Of a stretch of DNA of 64,000 nt, positions 1 to 8,936 are shown piece by piece. This DNA is from Nitrosovibrio sp. Nv17. GTDB taxonomy: Bacteria > Pseudomonadota > Gammaproteobacteria > Burkholderiales > Nitrosomonadaceae. Position 1 is the first letter of the stretch. Every line of letters starts with the position of its first letter. The stretch lies in NCBI RefSeq assembly GCF_900119085.1, contig NZ_FPIQ01000008.1:1-64000 (forward strand). The letters run 5' to 3'. The notes beneath the pieces are model-generated. The model saw only the letters and a list, made by a program, of their open reading frames with translations, made no database searches and had not been told where the DNA came from. The position numbers were made by a program, and so were the translations under genes.

Positions 1-65
1 CACGACGATGCCGGCAACAACAAACACAGCACCACCCCCAATAGCCTGCACAATCCCACAGACAT
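1..65 (-). CDS. N-terminal fragment of a probable secreted or membrane protein
   Basis: An ATG at 65 on the minus strand is preceded by a good AGGAG ribosome binding site about six bases upstream. It opens a frame that runs off the left edge of the window. Only 21 residues are visible: a short N-terminus with one Arg, then a Leu/Val-rich stretch ending in Pro-Ala-Ser-Ser. This looks like a Sec signal peptide or a first membrane segment. The rest of the gene lies outside the window, so no function can be given. The neighbouring NIF3 gene runs in the same direction and ends about 185 bases upstream. Confidence 0.5.
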   Translation of the reverse strand, partial: MSVGLCRLLGVVLCLLLPASS

Positions 66-250
66 CTCTTCTCTCCTTTCCGTTCGTTGTTGTTCGACAC
101 CGTTCCCCGTGCATGCATGCGGCCTTACTGCGGCGCATGCCCTCCATTGCGCATCGAGGAAACCCCTCCCGGTTTTTATGGCAAACAGCGCCCGCCATTA
201 TAATCCAGGAATTTCGAGAAAACACCCCTCGCGAACCATTTGCTCTGCGT
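66..250. other. gene-free stretch with a possible minus-strand -10 element
   Basis: I see no convincing gene between the NIF3 stop and the ATG at 65. An ATTATAAT octamer at 197-204 gives a TATAAT-like -10 hexamer on either strand. Read on the minus strand it would serve the partial gene at 1-65, but no good -35 hexamer lies 16-18 bases upstream, so the promoter is only possible. Confidence 0.35.
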
Positions 251-1006
251 TCACACCGGACTGTCGATGTCGAGGAACCGGTGGGAAACGCCGAATTCAC
301 GTGAAACAAGCTCTCCCAGTGCTTGGACGCCATAGCGCTCGGTCGCGTGGTGCCCTGCTGCGATGAATGCCACGCCGGATTCACGGGCGGCATGCACGTT
401 CCGTTCGGAGATTTCGCCGGTGAGGAAGGCATCCACACCCCGTCGAACGGCTTCGTCGAAGTAGTCCTGGGCGCCTCCGGTGCACCAGGCGATGCGCCGT
501 ATCGGCTGCGTATCCTCCCCGATGACCAGCGGCTTCCTGGCCAAGATGCGCTCGATGTCTAACCGCAACGTTCTCAGCGTCGTCGCCGGCGATCCCGGCC
601 TGCCATGGGCGACGAGGTCTTGCTCGCCGAAGCGACCCGTCTCGACCAGACCCATCCTGCGTGCCAGTTGTGCGTTGTTGCCCAGCTCAGGGTGGGCATC
701 CAGCGGCAGGTGGTATGCCAGAAGATTGATGCGGTGCTCCACCAGGAATGCGATACGGCGTTGCTTCATGCCAACCAAGCGGGGGTCTTCTCCCCGCCAG
801 AAATAACCGTGGTGCACCAATACCGTATCGGCGCCATCCGCCACGGCGGCATGCAGGAAATCGAGCGAGGCGGTGACGCCGCTGACCAGCCTGTGCACCT
901 CATTTCGTCCTTCCACTTGTAACCCGTTTGGGCAATAATCGCGGAAACGGGTGATATCCAGGAGCTGGTTCAGATAGGCTTCAAGTTCGCTTAATTGCAT
1001 TGGCAT
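251..1006 (-). CDS. NIF3-family dinuclear metal-binding protein (YbgI-like)
   Basis: This is a protein of about 251 residues in the NIF3/YbgI family (Nif3-like dinuclear metal centre proteins, often named GTP cyclohydrolase 1 type 2). Family members form hexameric toroids with a di-metal site; the physiological substrate is not settled. Family motifs are visible: YCPNGLQVEG near the N-terminus, VHHGYFWRGE (first metal histidines), LPLDAHPELGNN, and AGHHATERYG near the C-terminus (last His and Glu ligands). The open frame continues far upstream, but it would run antisense through the divergent protease gene. I chose the ATG at 1006, next to the usual YbgI start; ATG at 1000 is an alternative. 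It is divergent from the DegS-like gene across only about 46 bases. Confidence 0.9.
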   Translation of the reverse strand: MPMQLSELEAYLNQLLDITRFRDYCPNGLQVEGRNEVHRLVSGVTASLDFLHAAVADGADTVLVHHGYFWRGEDPRLVGMKQRRIAFLVEHRINLLAYHLPLDAHPELGNNAQLARRMGLVETGRFGEQDLVAHGRPGSPATTLRTLRLDIERILARKPLVIGEDTQPIRRIAWCTGGAQDYFDEAVRRGVDAFLTGEISERNVHAARESGVAFIAAGHHATERYGVQALGELVSREFGVSHRFLDIDSPV

Positions 1007-1052
1007 TTCCGTCCGTTCCATTTCCTGCCCATTTCCAATCATCAATAATGTA

Positions 1053-2258
1053 ATGTACAAACTCTGGATAATTTTCGCACAAACGGCCACGATCTTCCTT
1101 GCGATACTGTTCGTGGTTTCGACTCTGCGGCCGGAATTGCTGCCATCCAGCCAGCGTGGCGCCACGATCACCATCAAGGAGGTTGCGATCGACAGGAAGC
1201 AGCCTTCGAACGATGCGGCCTCGTCAGTTAATCGCGGACCCAACAGCTTCAGCAGCGCTGCCCAGGCTGCCATGCCTGCGGTGGTGAACGTCTTCACGAG
1301 CAAGGAGATCAAGGCCGTTCCCCATCCGTTCCTGGAGGATCCCCGATTCCGGCGCTTCTTCGGCGATCGCTTCGAATCCCAGAGCCGGCGCGCGTCCAGC
1401 CTGGGCTCGGGCGTCATCGTCAGTCCGGAGGGATACATCCTGACCAACCATCATGTGATCGAGGCGGCAGACGAGATCGAGGTCGCACTGGCGGATGGCC
1501 GCAAGGCGAAAGCGCACGTCATCGGTTCGGATCCGGAAACCGATCTCGCGGTGGTGAAAGTGGATATTGAAGCCCTTCCCACAATGACGTTCGGCCACTC
1601 CGACCATGTCAGAGTGGGGGATATCGTACTGGCGATCGGCAACCCCTTCGGCGTGGGGCAAACGGTGACCATGGGCATCGTCAGCGCGCTGGGACGGTCG
1701 CATCTGGGCATCAATACCTTCGAAAATTTCATCCAGACCGATGCGGCGATCAATCCGGGGAATTCCGGCGGTGCGCTGGTGGATACTGATGGCAACCTGA
1801 TCGGCATCAATACCGCCATCGTTTCGCGCAGCGGCGGGTCGTTGGGGATAGGCTTTGCCATCACTACCGGCGTGGCGCGGCAGATCATGGAGCAGATCAT
1901 TCAGACCGGCGGCGTGACGCGGGGCTGGGTCGGCGTGGAAGTCCAGGATCTGACCCCTGAACTGGCGGAGTCGTTCAAGCGCTCCACTACCCAGGGGGCA
2001 TTGATTGCCGGCGTTCTCAAGAGTGGTCCAGCCGATCGTGCGGGCGTGAAGCCGGGGGACATTCTGGTGGCAGTGGAGGGCAAGGCGGTGACGGATTCGG
2101 CCGGGATGCTGGATCTGGTCGCCGCCCTGCGGCCGGGAGAGGTCGCCAATATTACCGTGGTGCGCAATCAGGCGGAAAAGTCGATAGAGATCAAGGTGGG
2201 CAAGCGCCCCAAGCCGACCCGCCAGGACGTATATCAGGATTCGGATGAAATCGAATGA
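1053..2258 (+). CDS. DegS/HtrA-like membrane-anchored serine protease
   Basis: This is a 401-residue trypsin-like S1C protease. Residues 5-24 form one hydrophobic segment that should anchor it in the inner membrane with the protease in the periplasm. The catalytic triad is complete: His134 (in TNHHV), Asp164 (in DPETDLAVVKV) and Ser238 (in NPGNSGGAL). A single PDZ domain follows from roughly residue 295 to 385. One PDZ domain plus an anchor is the DegS layout rather than the two-PDZ DegP layout, so a role in envelope stress sensing or periplasmic quality control is likely. Whether it cleaves an RseA homologue cannot be told from here. No clear Shine-Dalgarno precedes the ATG. It converges with tatC, only 16 bases away. 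Confidence 0.92.
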   Translation: MYKLWIIFAQTATIFLAILFVVSTLRPELLPSSQRGATITIKEVAIDRKQPSNDAASSVNRGPNSFSSAAQAAMPAVVNVFTSKEIKAVPHPFLEDPRFRRFFGDRFESQSRRASSLGSGVIVSPEGYILTNHHVIEAADEIEVALADGRKAKAHVIGSDPETDLAVVKVDIEALPTMTFGHSDHVRVGDIVLAIGNPFGVGQTVTMGIVSALGRSHLGINTFENFIQTDAAINPGNSGGALVDTDGNLIGINTAIVSRSGGSLGIGFAITTGVARQIMEQIIQTGGVTRGWVGVEVQDLTPELAESFKRSTTQGALIAGVLKSGPADRAGVKPGDILVAVEGKAVTDSAGMLDLVAALRPGEVANITVVRNQAEKSIEIKVGKRPKPTRQDVYQDSDEIE

Positions 2259-2274
2259 AGACGCGTGCCGGCAC

Positions 2275-3039
2275 CTACTTCGCGTCCGGGCGATCCGGGC
2301 GGATGATGGCGGATGTTTCCGCTGATACGGACTTGCAGGCGAAAGCCGCCACAAGCATGCCGGCTTCATATAACAGATAAAGCGGGATGGCCAGCATGAA
2401 CTGGGAAATGATGTCGGGCGGCGTGAAGATGGCGCCTACCACGAACGCCCCGACGAGTACATAGCGACGTATCTCTTTCAGTTTCTCGAGAGGAACGATC
2501 CCCGTGTGGACCAGGATCACCACGAACACGGGAACCTCGAAAGTGATGCCGAAGGCGATGAACATCGTCAGGATGAAATCGAGGTACCTGCCGATGTCGG
2601 TCATGACCGCCACACCCTGCGGCGCGAAGTGGGTAATGAACTCGAACACCACCGGCAGCGCCGCAAAATAGGCGAATGCCATGCCACCGGCGAACAGAAA
2701 GCTGCTCACGAATACCAGGGGAAGCACCAGTCGCCTCTCATGCGCGTACAGTCCCGGGGCGACGAACGCCCATACCTGGTAGAGCGTATGTGGAAGAGTG
2801 AGGAGGAATGCCGTCATCATGGCAACCTTCATGGGTACGAAAAAGGGCGTGACGACCTCGGTGGCGATCATCTGCCCTCCCTGGGGAAGTTTTTCCAGCA
2901 GGGGTTGCGCCAGCAGCGAGTAGAGTTCGCGTGCATAATAGGCGCACGGCAGGAATCCGAGCGCCAGTCCGCCGAACACGCGCAGCAATCGGGCGCGCAA
3001 CTCCACGAGATGCGAGATGAAGGTTTCGTCAGCGCTCAT
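2275..3039 (-). CDS. tatC: Sec-independent translocase subunit TatC
   Basis: TatC is the multispanning inner-membrane receptor of the twin-arginine translocase, which exports folded proteins. The 254-residue product has the usual length. It begins with the cytoplasmic motif SHLVELRARLLR and carries about six hydrophobic segments. The conserved F-A-Y-F segment and the GITFEVPVFVVILV region of the fourth helix are present. It is the last gene of the his-HIT-tat run, nine bases after tatB, so the complete TatABC translocase is encoded together. Likely Tat clients are cofactor-containing periplasmic redox enzymes elsewhere in the genome. Confidence 0.97.
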   Translation of the reverse strand: MSADETFISHLVELRARLLRVFGGLALGFLPCAYYARELYSLLAQPLLEKLPQGGQMIATEVVTPFFVPMKVAMMTAFLLTLPHTLYQVWAFVAPGLYAHERRLVLPLVFVSSFLFAGGMAFAYFAALPVVFEFITHFAPQGVAVMTDIGRYLDFILTMFIAFGITFEVPVFVVILVHTGIVPLEKLKEIRRYVLVGAFVVGAIFTPPDIISQFMLAIPLYLLYEAGMLVAAFACKSVSAETSAIIRPDRPDAK

Positions 3040-3048
3040 GGCCCGTGA

Positions 3049-3411
3049 TCAGGGTTCGTCAGCGCTACGCGGATCCGCTCGCGATCGGCCGGGGATTTCC
3101 TCATGGGTGCTGGGAGGAGGCGCGGGGGGGGTAGATCGGGTTCCGGTGACGGTATCCTGCAGCGAATGGATCTCGGTGCGTACGCCGTCCTCGATGGCGC
3201 GTGCGGTTTCGCGCAGCGACCCATCGAGCTTCCTCAATTCATCGAGTTCCATTTCGCGCCGGATATCCTGCTTGACGCTGTTGGCGTAGCGCTGGGCGCG
3301 TCCGAGCAGATGCCCCAGCGTACGGGCCACGCCCGGCAGTTTCTCCGGCCCGAGAACCACCAGGGCCACGGTGGCGATGACGAGAATTTCCGTGAAACTG
3401 ATATCAAGCAT
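3049..3411 (-). CDS. tatB: Sec-independent translocase subunit TatB
   Basis: This 120-residue protein has the TatB pattern. A short N-terminal hydrophobic helix (about residues 4-21) is followed by the GPEKLP hinge and then a long charged amphipathic helix rich in Arg and Glu. The tail is proline- and acid-rich and probably disordered. The Glu near the N-terminus (FTEILVI) is the polar TatB residue, distinguishing it from TatA. TatB binds TatC to form the signal-peptide receptor. It lies between tatA and tatC on the same strand. Confidence 0.95.
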   Translation of the reverse strand: MLDISFTEILVIATVALVVLGPEKLPGVARTLGHLLGRAQRYANSVKQDIRREMELDELRKLDGSLRETARAIEDGVRTEIHSLQDTVTGTRSTPPAPPPSTHEEIPGRSRADPRSADEP

Positions 3412-3498
3412 TTTCCGGATAGGGGCATGAGACGGGTGCCGGACGGGTGGCGACCGTGTGCCCCACGGGATGGCCGATCTGCCGCGAATCGGTCGTCA

Positions 3499-3726
3499 TC
3501 ACGGTTCGGCGCGCGTCTTGCCCTTGATCTCGCCTTCTATCGTATGGCCTCCGGCGTGATGGGAGGAGGGGGAGGATATTTCCTCCTCCGCGCTTTTCAT
3601 GCCTTCCTTGAAGCCTTTCACGGCGCCGCCCAGGTCGCTGCCGAGATTGCGCAGTTTGCGGGTGCCGAACACCAGAACCACGATGACCAGAACGACCAGC
3701 CAGTGCCAGATGCTGAATGATCCCAT
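3499..3726 (-). CDS. tatA: Sec-independent translocase subunit TatA
   Basis: This is a 75-residue TatA. The N-terminus [17 protein letters not shown] is the single membrane helix, followed by the [14 protein letters not shown] hinge and amphipathic helix typical of the pore-forming subunit. The C-terminal part is short and polar ([14 protein letters not shown]). About 87 bases separate it from tatB. It is 12 bases downstream of the HIT gene, which places the tat genes in the same transcription unit as the end of the histidine operon. Confidence 0.95.
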   Translation of the reverse strand: MGSFSIWHWLVVLVIVVLVFGTRKLRNLGSDLGGAVKGFKEGMKSAEEEISSPSSHHAGGHTIEGEIKGKTRAEP

Positions 3727-3738
3727 GACGCATGCTCC

Positions 3739-4089
3739 TTAGCCGGGGCGGGCGATCATGGCGGGCAGGGGATGCGCGCCGCCGATGATGTGAATATGCA
3801 GATGCCGGACTTCCTGCCCACCCACACGCCCTGTGTTGATGATGGTCCGAAAACCGTCGGTGCAGCCCTGTTCCCTTGCAAGCCGGGGCGCCAGCACCAT
3901 GATGTCCCCGAGCAGATCTCGGTGTCCGGGCCCGGCGTCGGCGAGAGAATCGATGTGCAGCTTGGGAATCAGCATGAAATGCACCGGCGCCACGGGATGA
4001 ATGTCGTGAAAACCGAGGATGCAGGCATCTTCGTATATCTTCCGGCTGGGAAGCTCTCCCTGCGCGATCCTGCAGAATAGACAGTCCAT
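3739..4089 (-). CDS. HIT (histidine triad) family hydrolase, HinT-like
   Basis: This is a protein of about 116 residues with the histidine triad HLHIHII near the C-terminus and the N-terminal CxxC pair (CLFC) common in HinT-type members. HinT proteins hydrolyse phosphoramidates of nucleosides such as AMP-lysine; the in vivo substrate here is unknown. A GTG six bases upstream (4095) overlaps the hisE stop, but the ATG at 4089 has a better-placed GGAG. I therefore use 4089. The order hisE-HIT-tatA is a recurrent betaproteobacterial arrangement. Confidence 0.9.
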   Translation of the reverse strand: MDCLFCRIAQGELPSRKIYEDACILGFHDIHPVAPVHFMLIPKLHIDSLADAGPGHRDLLGDIMVLAPRLAREQGCTDGFRTIINTGRVGGQEVRHLHIHIIGGAHPLPAMIARPG

Positions 4090-4091
4090 CC

Positions 4092-4418
4092 TCACTCCGT
4101 CGTTCGTGATGCCTTTTCATCCACTCCGGAGACTCCCTCCCGGCGCAGCAACTCCTCCAGCACGTCGCTCGGCCCCGTGCGGTGGTGAGCCAGCAATACC
4201 AGGCAGTGAAACCAAAGATCCGCCATCTCGCGCACGACCTGATGCGAGTTCCCGCCCTTCGAGGCAAGCAGTACCTCGGTTGCTTCCTCCAACAGCTTCC
4301 TGAGTATCTTGTCTTCACCCGCGTGCAACAGACTGGCCACGTAGGACGCCGCCGGATCCGCATGCCTGCGGGCATCGATGGTGGCTGCCAGGCGATCGAG
4401 AAGGGTGGAGTGGGTCAT
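4092..4418 (-). CDS. hisE: phosphoribosyl-ATP pyrophosphatase HisE
   Basis: HisE hydrolyses phosphoribosyl-ATP to phosphoribosyl-AMP and pyrophosphate, step two of histidine synthesis. The 108-residue product has the all-alpha NTP pyrophosphatase motif: [12 protein letters not shown], then [14 protein letters not shown], which supply the acidic Mg2+ ligands. The chosen ATG at 4418 overlaps the hisI stop as ATGA, indicating translational coupling. The open frame extends 17 codons further upstream inside hisI, which I reject. HisE and HisI are separate proteins here rather than the fused HisIE of enterobacteria. Confidence 0.95.
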   Translation of the reverse strand: MTHSTLLDRLAATIDARRHADPAASYVASLLHAGEDKILRKLLEEATEVLLASKGGNSHQVVREMADLWFHCLVLLAHHRTGPSDVLEELLRREGVSGVDEKASRTTE

Positions 4419-4804
4419 TTCCTGTAGATTTCCTCCGCGCTCTTGAGCACCGGCGCCGTGACGATCCACTGCCCGTCCTTCAATTTCCTGAAAAAACAGC
4501 TTTGCCTGCCCGTATGACAGGCGATGCCGCCCACTTGTTCCACCATCAGCAGTAGAACGTCCTCATCGCAGTCCAAATGGATTTCCCGTACCTTCTGAAT
4601 GTGCCCCGATTCTTCTCCCTTGCGCCAGAGCTTCTTGCGGGAGCGCGACCAATAGTGCGCCTCGAGGGTCTGGGTAGTCAGCTTCAGGGCCTCGCGATTC
4701 ATCCAGGCCATCATCAGCACCGCGTGGCTATGCGCATCCTGAGCGATCACCGGTACCAGCCCATCCTCGGACCAGTTGACCTTGTTGAGCCAATTGTCGG
4801 ACAT
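4415..4804 (-). CDS. hisI: phosphoribosyl-AMP cyclohydrolase HisI
   Basis: HisI opens the adenine ring of phosphoribosyl-AMP (step three of histidine synthesis), a zinc- and magnesium-dependent reaction. The 129-residue product carries [10 protein letters not shown] near the start, [17 protein letters not shown] in the middle, the metal-binding DCDEDVLLL segment, and the zinc cysteine motif [10 protein letters not shown]. Length and motifs fit the stand-alone form. It follows hisF by 65 bases and shares four bases with hisE. Confidence 0.97.
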   Translation of the reverse strand: MSDNWLNKVNWSEDGLVPVIAQDAHSHAVLMMAWMNREALKLTTQTLEAHYWSRSRKKLWRKGEESGHIQKVREIHLDCDEDVLLLMVEQVGGIACHTGRQSCFFRKLKDGQWIVTAPVLKSAEEIYRK

Positions 4805-4869
4805 GGATATTACAGCAATGTGTGAGGTGTCATTCTACCACCCGTCGCGGGCGGTATCCGAGTTTCGAC

Positions 4870-5646
4870 TTACAGCCGTACCTCAATGCCCTGTTGCGCC
4901 ATATATGCCTTGGCCTGCTGTATCGTGTATTCGCCATAGTGAAAGATGCTTGCCGCCAGCACCGCGTCGGCGCGCCCTTGCAGCACGCCCTCCGCCAGAT
5001 GCTGCAGATTTCCCACACCGCCGCTGGCGATGACCGGAACGTCCACCGCATCCGCCACCGCGCGGGTGAGCGCCAGATCGAAGCCGAGGCGGGTGCCGTC
5101 GCTGTCCATGCTGGTGAGCAGTATCTCGCCTGCTCCCAGTGACTGCATTTTTCTTGCCCATGCGATGACGTCCAGGCCGGTAGCCTTGCGGCCGCCATGC
5201 GTGAACACCTCCCATCGGGGAGGCGCTCCGCCGATATCGCCCACCCGTTTCGCATCTATCGCCACGACGATGCACTGGGCGCCGTAGCGTTCAGCCGCAT
5301 CGGCCACCAGCTGCGGGTTCTGTACGGCAGAAGTATTGATGCTGACCTTGTCGGCACCCGCATTCAGCAGCCTGCGCACATCCGCAACCTGGCGGACGCC
5401 GCCGCCCACGGTGAGGGGAATGAATACCTGGGCTGCGACCTCTTCCACGATGTGCAGGATCAGATCGCGATCGTCGGAGCTTGCGGTGATGTCGAGGAAG
5501 GTCAGTTCGTCCGCGCCCTGCTCATCGTAGCGGCGCGATATCTCGACCGGATCTCCCGCATCCCTGAGTTCGGTGAAATTGACCCCTTTGACGACACGTC
5601 CGTTGGTTACGTCCAGGCAGGGAATGATGCGCTTGGCAAGGCCCAT
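4870..5646 (-). CDS. hisF: imidazole glycerol phosphate synthase cyclase subunit HisF
   Basis: HisF is the TIM-barrel cyclase half of imidazole glycerol phosphate synthase. It takes ammonia channelled from HisH and converts PRFAR into IGP and AICAR. The 258-residue protein begins [20 protein letters not shown], with the catalytic Asp in CLDV. It also has [16 protein letters not shown], the second catalytic Asp in [15 protein letters not shown], and the phosphate loop IASGGVGN. It is 77 bases downstream of hisA and on the same strand. Confidence 0.98.
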   Translation of the reverse strand: MGLAKRIIPCLDVTNGRVVKGVNFTELRDAGDPVEISRRYDEQGADELTFLDITASSDDRDLILHIVEEVAAQVFIPLTVGGGVRQVADVRRLLNAGADKVSINTSAVQNPQLVADAAERYGAQCIVVAIDAKRVGDIGGAPPRWEVFTHGGRKATGLDVIAWARKMQSLGAGEILLTSMDSDGTRLGFDLALTRAVADAVDVPVIASGGVGNLQHLAEGVLQGRADAVLAASIFHYGEYTIQQAKAYMAQQGIEVRL

Positions 5647-5723
5647 GAAGGCTGGGAAGAAGGTGAGAATGAAGAGGTGGGGCGAAAACGGGCTCGCTGA
5701 ACGTGGGATAGATGACGGATCTG

Positions 5724-6491
5724 TCAGGGAGCTGAGCCCGCAGACTTCGCTTCGCCGCCTGAATCGTCCGCCAGCGCCTGCGCGGCCTTGAAGTCCAGCG
5801 TACCCTCATAGATGGCGCGACCCGTGATCGCGCCCATGATGCCCTCGGATTCGATTTCGCAGAGCGCCCGGATGTCATCCAGGCCGGTGATGCCGCCGCT
5901 GGCGATGACCGGGATGGTCAATGCCCGGGCGAGCTCCACCGTGGCTTCGAGATTGGGCCCGCTCAGCATGCCATCCCGCCCGATATCCGTATAGATGATC
6001 GCCTCGACGCCGTACTGCTCGAATTTCTTGGCGAGATCCACGACGTCATGACCGGTGACCTTGGACCAGCCGTTGACTGCCACCTTGCCTTCGCGCGCAT
6101 CCAGGCCCACCATGATGTGGCCTGGAAAGGCATTGCAGGCATCGTGCAGGAATCCCGGCGTCTTGACCGCGGCGGTACCGATGATGATGTAGGTGATGCC
6201 GTCGTCGAGGTAGCGTTCAATCGTCTCCAGATCCCGTATGCCGCCGCCGAGCTGGGTCGGAATCTCGTCCCCGAGGGCTTGCACGATTTCGCGGATGGCA
6301 GGTTCGTTGCGGGGTTTTCCGGCAAATGCGCCGTTGAGATCCACCAGGTGCAGCCGCCGTGCCCCCTGGTCCAGCCAGTGGCGGGCAACGTTCCCCGGAT
6401 TTTCCGAGAATACCGTGGCGTGTTCCATCAGGCCCTGCTTCAGGCGTACGCACTGGCCATCTTTGAGGTCGATTGCGGGAATGATGAGCAT
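5724..6491 (-). CDS. hisA: ProFAR isomerase HisA
   Basis: HisA isomerises ProFAR to PRFAR on a half-barrel fold closely related to HisF. The protein from ATG 6491 is 255 residues, starting [17 protein letters not shown] (catalytic Asp in AIDL), with [20 protein letters not shown] (second Asp) and [11 protein letters not shown]. The C-terminus has a polar tail ([11 protein letters not shown]). The start lies inside the extended end of hisH, overlapping it by 52 bases, and has no clear ribosome binding site of its own. Expression may therefore depend on ribosomes translating hisH. Confidence 0.96.
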   Translation of the reverse strand: MLIIPAIDLKDGQCVRLKQGLMEHATVFSENPGNVARHWLDQGARRLHLVDLNGAFAGKPRNEPAIREIVQALGDEIPTQLGGGIRDLETIERYLDDGITYIIIGTAAVKTPGFLHDACNAFPGHIMVGLDAREGKVAVNGWSKVTGHDVVDLAKKFEQYGVEAIIYTDIGRDGMLSGPNLEATVELARALTIPVIASGGITGLDDIRALCEIESEGIMGAITGRAIYEGTLDFKAAQALADDSGGEAKSAGSAP

Positions 6492-7210
6492 GTTGGATCG
6501 GAATTCAGAAGTATGGAATCGGAAGCGGCATCCTGAGCGGAAAGGTTCCGGATCCGGCCGTTCGTATACGAGCGGGGTGCCCAGCATACGAAGTTGCGCA
6601 ACAGGGTGAGCCCCGCCTCATGGCTTTTCTCCGGATGAAACTGTACGGCAAAAATATTATCCCTTGCCACGGCGCATGTAAATGCAAGAGGATACGCGCT
6701 GCAGGCCGCCACCGATTCGGTATCGGCCGTCTCCACGTAATAGCTGTGCACGAAGTAGAAGCGCGCATCGCCGGGAATCCCCTGCCACAGAGGGTGGTCG
6801 AGTGTCTGTCGCACTTGATTCCATCCCATGTGGGGCACCTTGAGCCTGTACCCGTCGGCATCCGTCTTCGCAGGGGCGGCGAAGCGCCGCACCCGCCCGG
6901 GCAGGATGCCGAGTCCGGGGATGTCTCCTTCCTCGCTGCGTTCGAACAGCATTTGCAGGCCGATGCAGATGCCGAGGAAGGGTTTGCCTGCGGCAGCTTC
7001 CAGGACCGCCCCGCGCAGGCCGCGCGCGTCCAGTTCGCGCAGGCAGTCCGGCATGGCACCTTGACCGGGAACCACCACCCGTCCGGCTCCGCGCAGGATG
7101 TCCGGATCGCTGGTGACGACGATGGAAGCTTGGGGAGCAACATGCTCCAGCGCCTTGGATACCGAACGCAGGTTGCCCATGCCGTAGTCGACGATCGCGA
7201 TATCAGTCAT
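6440..7210 (-). CDS. hisH: imidazole glycerol phosphate synthase glutaminase subunit HisH, with unusual C-terminal tail
   Basis: HisH is the class I glutamine amidotransferase that supplies ammonia to HisF. The start [17 protein letters not shown] at 7210 is canonical. The nucleophile is Cys82 (LGICIGLQ) and the catalytic His-Glu pair is His192/Glu194 (QFHPEKS). The usual end of the family comes near residue 212 ([10 protein letters not shown]), but here the frame stays open for 44 more residues, finishing at 6440 inside hisA. The tail has no recognisable motif and is Ser/Asn/Asp-rich. It may be a real extension, a recent loss of the normal stop, or a sequence error near 6575. The upstream open frame before 7210 is rejected. 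Confidence 0.93.
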   Translation of the reverse strand: MTDIAIVDYGMGNLRSVSKALEHVAPQASIVVTSDPDILRGAGRVVVPGQGAMPDCLRELDARGLRGAVLEAAAGKPFLGICIGLQMLFERSEEGDIPGLGILPGRVRRFAAPAKTDADGYRLKVPHMGWNQVRQTLDHPLWQGIPGDARFYFVHSYYVETADTESVAACSAYPLAFTCAVARDNIFAVQFHPEKSHEAGLTLLRNFVCWAPRSYTNGRIRNLSAQDAASDSILLNSDPTCSSFPQSTSKMASAYA

Positions 7211-7238
7211 GCCGTGCAAGCGGAGGGGTCTGGGGCGC

Positions 7239-7826
7239 CTACAACGCCCCCTTGGTGGATGGAATGATGCCTGCGGCACGGGGATCGGATTCCACCGCCA
7301 TGCGCAGGGCGCGGCCGAACGCCTTGAAAATGGTTTCCGCCTGATGGTGGGCGTTGCGCCCCGACAGGTTGTCGATATGGAGCGTCACCATGGCGTGGTT
7401 GACGAAGCCCTGAAAGAACTCGTTGATCAGATCGACGTCAAATTCGCCGATGCGCGCGCGCGTGAAATCGACCTTGAGTTCCAGGCCAGGTCGCCCCGAA
7501 AAATCCACCACCACGCGCGACAAGGCCTCATCCAGCGGGACGTAGGCATGGCCGTAACGGCGCAGGCCCTTCTTGTCCTCGATGGCCTGCGTGAACGCCT
7601 GCCCCAGCGTGATGCCGACGTCCTCCACCGTGTGGTGGGCATCGATGTGCAGGTCGCCCTGGGCGGTCACTTCCAGGTCCAGCATGCCGTGGCGCGCCAC
7701 CTGGTCGAGCATGTGGTCGAGAAAAGGTACCCCGGTATCCAGGGTTGCCTTGCCGGTACCGTCCAGATCGATCTTGATGCTGATCCGGGTTTCCAAAGTA
7801 TTGCGGGTAACGTGGGCTTGACGCAT
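7239..7826 (-). CDS. hisB: imidazoleglycerol-phosphate dehydratase HisB
   Basis: This is the monofunctional dehydratase that converts IGP to imidazole acetol phosphate. The 195-residue product has the two manganese-binding repeats: [11 protein letters not shown] plus [11 protein letters not shown] in the first half, and NHAMVTLHI plus [15 protein letters not shown] in the second. There is no histidinol-phosphatase domain, so that activity must come from another gene. It lies between hisC and hisH in the operon, 28 bases upstream of hisH. Confidence 0.98.
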   Translation of the reverse strand: MRQAHVTRNTLETRISIKIDLDGTGKATLDTGVPFLDHMLDQVARHGMLDLEVTAQGDLHIDAHHTVEDVGITLGQAFTQAIEDKKGLRRYGHAYVPLDEALSRVVVDFSGRPGLELKVDFTRARIGEFDVDLINEFFQGFVNHAMVTLHIDNLSGRNAHHQAETIFKAFGRALRMAVESDPRAAGIIPSTKGAL

Positions 7827-7855
7827 GGGGATGGAGGGCTTGATACCCCTTTGGG

Positions 7856-8932
7856 CTAGAGTGAGGCACGCAGCGCGTCCAGGAACCGTGCGTTCTCGGC
7901 AGGGGTTCCCACGGTTACGCGCAGGCAGTTTTTCAGCAAGGGATGGGAGCCGTCCAGGTTCTTGACGAGTATGCCGCGCCGCTTCAGTTGTTCGAACACC
8001 GTACCGGCCTCATATTCCCGCCCCGTGCGGAACAGGATGAAATTCGCGTTCGTCGGAAATACTTCGATTCCATGCAGTGCTGCCAGGTGTCCGTACAGGA
8101 GGGTGCGTTCCTGCTTGATCAGTCGGGCCTGCTCCTGGAGGACATCCGGGTGCTGCAGTACCTTTTCCACGATCAGTTGGGTAAGGATGCCCACATTATA
8201 CGGCAAACGCAACTTTTCGAGCTGATTCAGCCACTCCGGCCTGCCGATCAGCAATCCCAGCCTCAATCCTGCGAGCCCCAGCTTGGAGAGCGTGCGCATC
8301 AGCAGCAGGTTGGGATGCCGCGCCAGCCTGTCGATGAAGCTCGCATCGGCAAAGGCATGATAGGCTTCATCCACCACCACCACTCCGGGAACGGATTCAA
8401 TGATACGCGAGACGCCATCGGCGTCAAACAGGTTGCCGGTGGGGTTGTTGGGATAGGCGATGAAGACGATCGCCGGCCGATGGCGTGCGATCGCGGCCAG
8501 CGCGGCCTCGACGTCGAGCGAAAAATCGGCCCTCAACGGTACGCCCGCATAGCCCATTCCCGCGAACGTGGCGATCATGCGGAACATGACGAAGGCGGGT
8601 TCCACGCTCATGACGGTTGCCCCGGGCCTGGCCACGGCCAGCGCCAACGTCTGGATGATCTCGTCCGAGCCGTTGCCGAGCATGACCTCCATGTCGCTGG
8701 GTATTGCCAGCGCTTCCCGTAGCCTTGTCTTGAGCGCGGCAGCGCTGCCGTCGGGATAGCGGTTGAGGGGCGCATCCGCCGCCAGGCCGGCGATTTCGTC
8801 GCGCAGCGGTTGCGGCAGCGGGTAGGGGTTTTCCATGGCGTCCAGCTTGACCATGCCGGTCGCAGGCTGCACATGATAGGCGGAAAGCGCCAGAATCTCC
8901 GGACGGATGATCTGATCGGGCAAAGCGGGCAT
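7856..8932 (-). CDS. hisC: histidinol-phosphate aminotransferase HisC
   Basis: HisC is a PLP-dependent fold-type I aminotransferase that transaminates imidazole acetol phosphate with glutamate. From ATG 8932 the protein is 358 residues. Visible motifs are [11 protein letters not shown] near the N-terminus, [29 protein letters not shown], and [14 protein letters not shown] containing the PLP lysine. The frame is open upstream inside hisD; I chose the ATG four bases after the hisD stop, which matches the family N-terminus. Confidence 0.96.
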   Translation of the reverse strand: MPALPDQIIRPEILALSAYHVQPATGMVKLDAMENPYPLPQPLRDEIAGLAADAPLNRYPDGSAAALKTRLREALAIPSDMEVMLGNGSDEIIQTLALAVARPGATVMSVEPAFVMFRMIATFAGMGYAGVPLRADFSLDVEAALAAIARHRPAIVFIAYPNNPTGNLFDADGVSRIIESVPGVVVVDEAYHAFADASFIDRLARHPNLLLMRTLSKLGLAGLRLGLLIGRPEWLNQLEKLRLPYNVGILTQLIVEKVLQHPDVLQEQARLIKQERTLLYGHLAALHGIEVFPTNANFILFRTGREYEAGTVFEQLKRRGILVKNLDGSHPLLKNCLRVTVGTPAENARFLDALRASL

Positions 8933-8936
8933 GTCG

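Noticed and set aside
251-1447. A 398-residue start for the NIF3 protein
   Set aside because: The extra N-terminus is antisense to the DegS-like protease and is unlike any NIF3 member.
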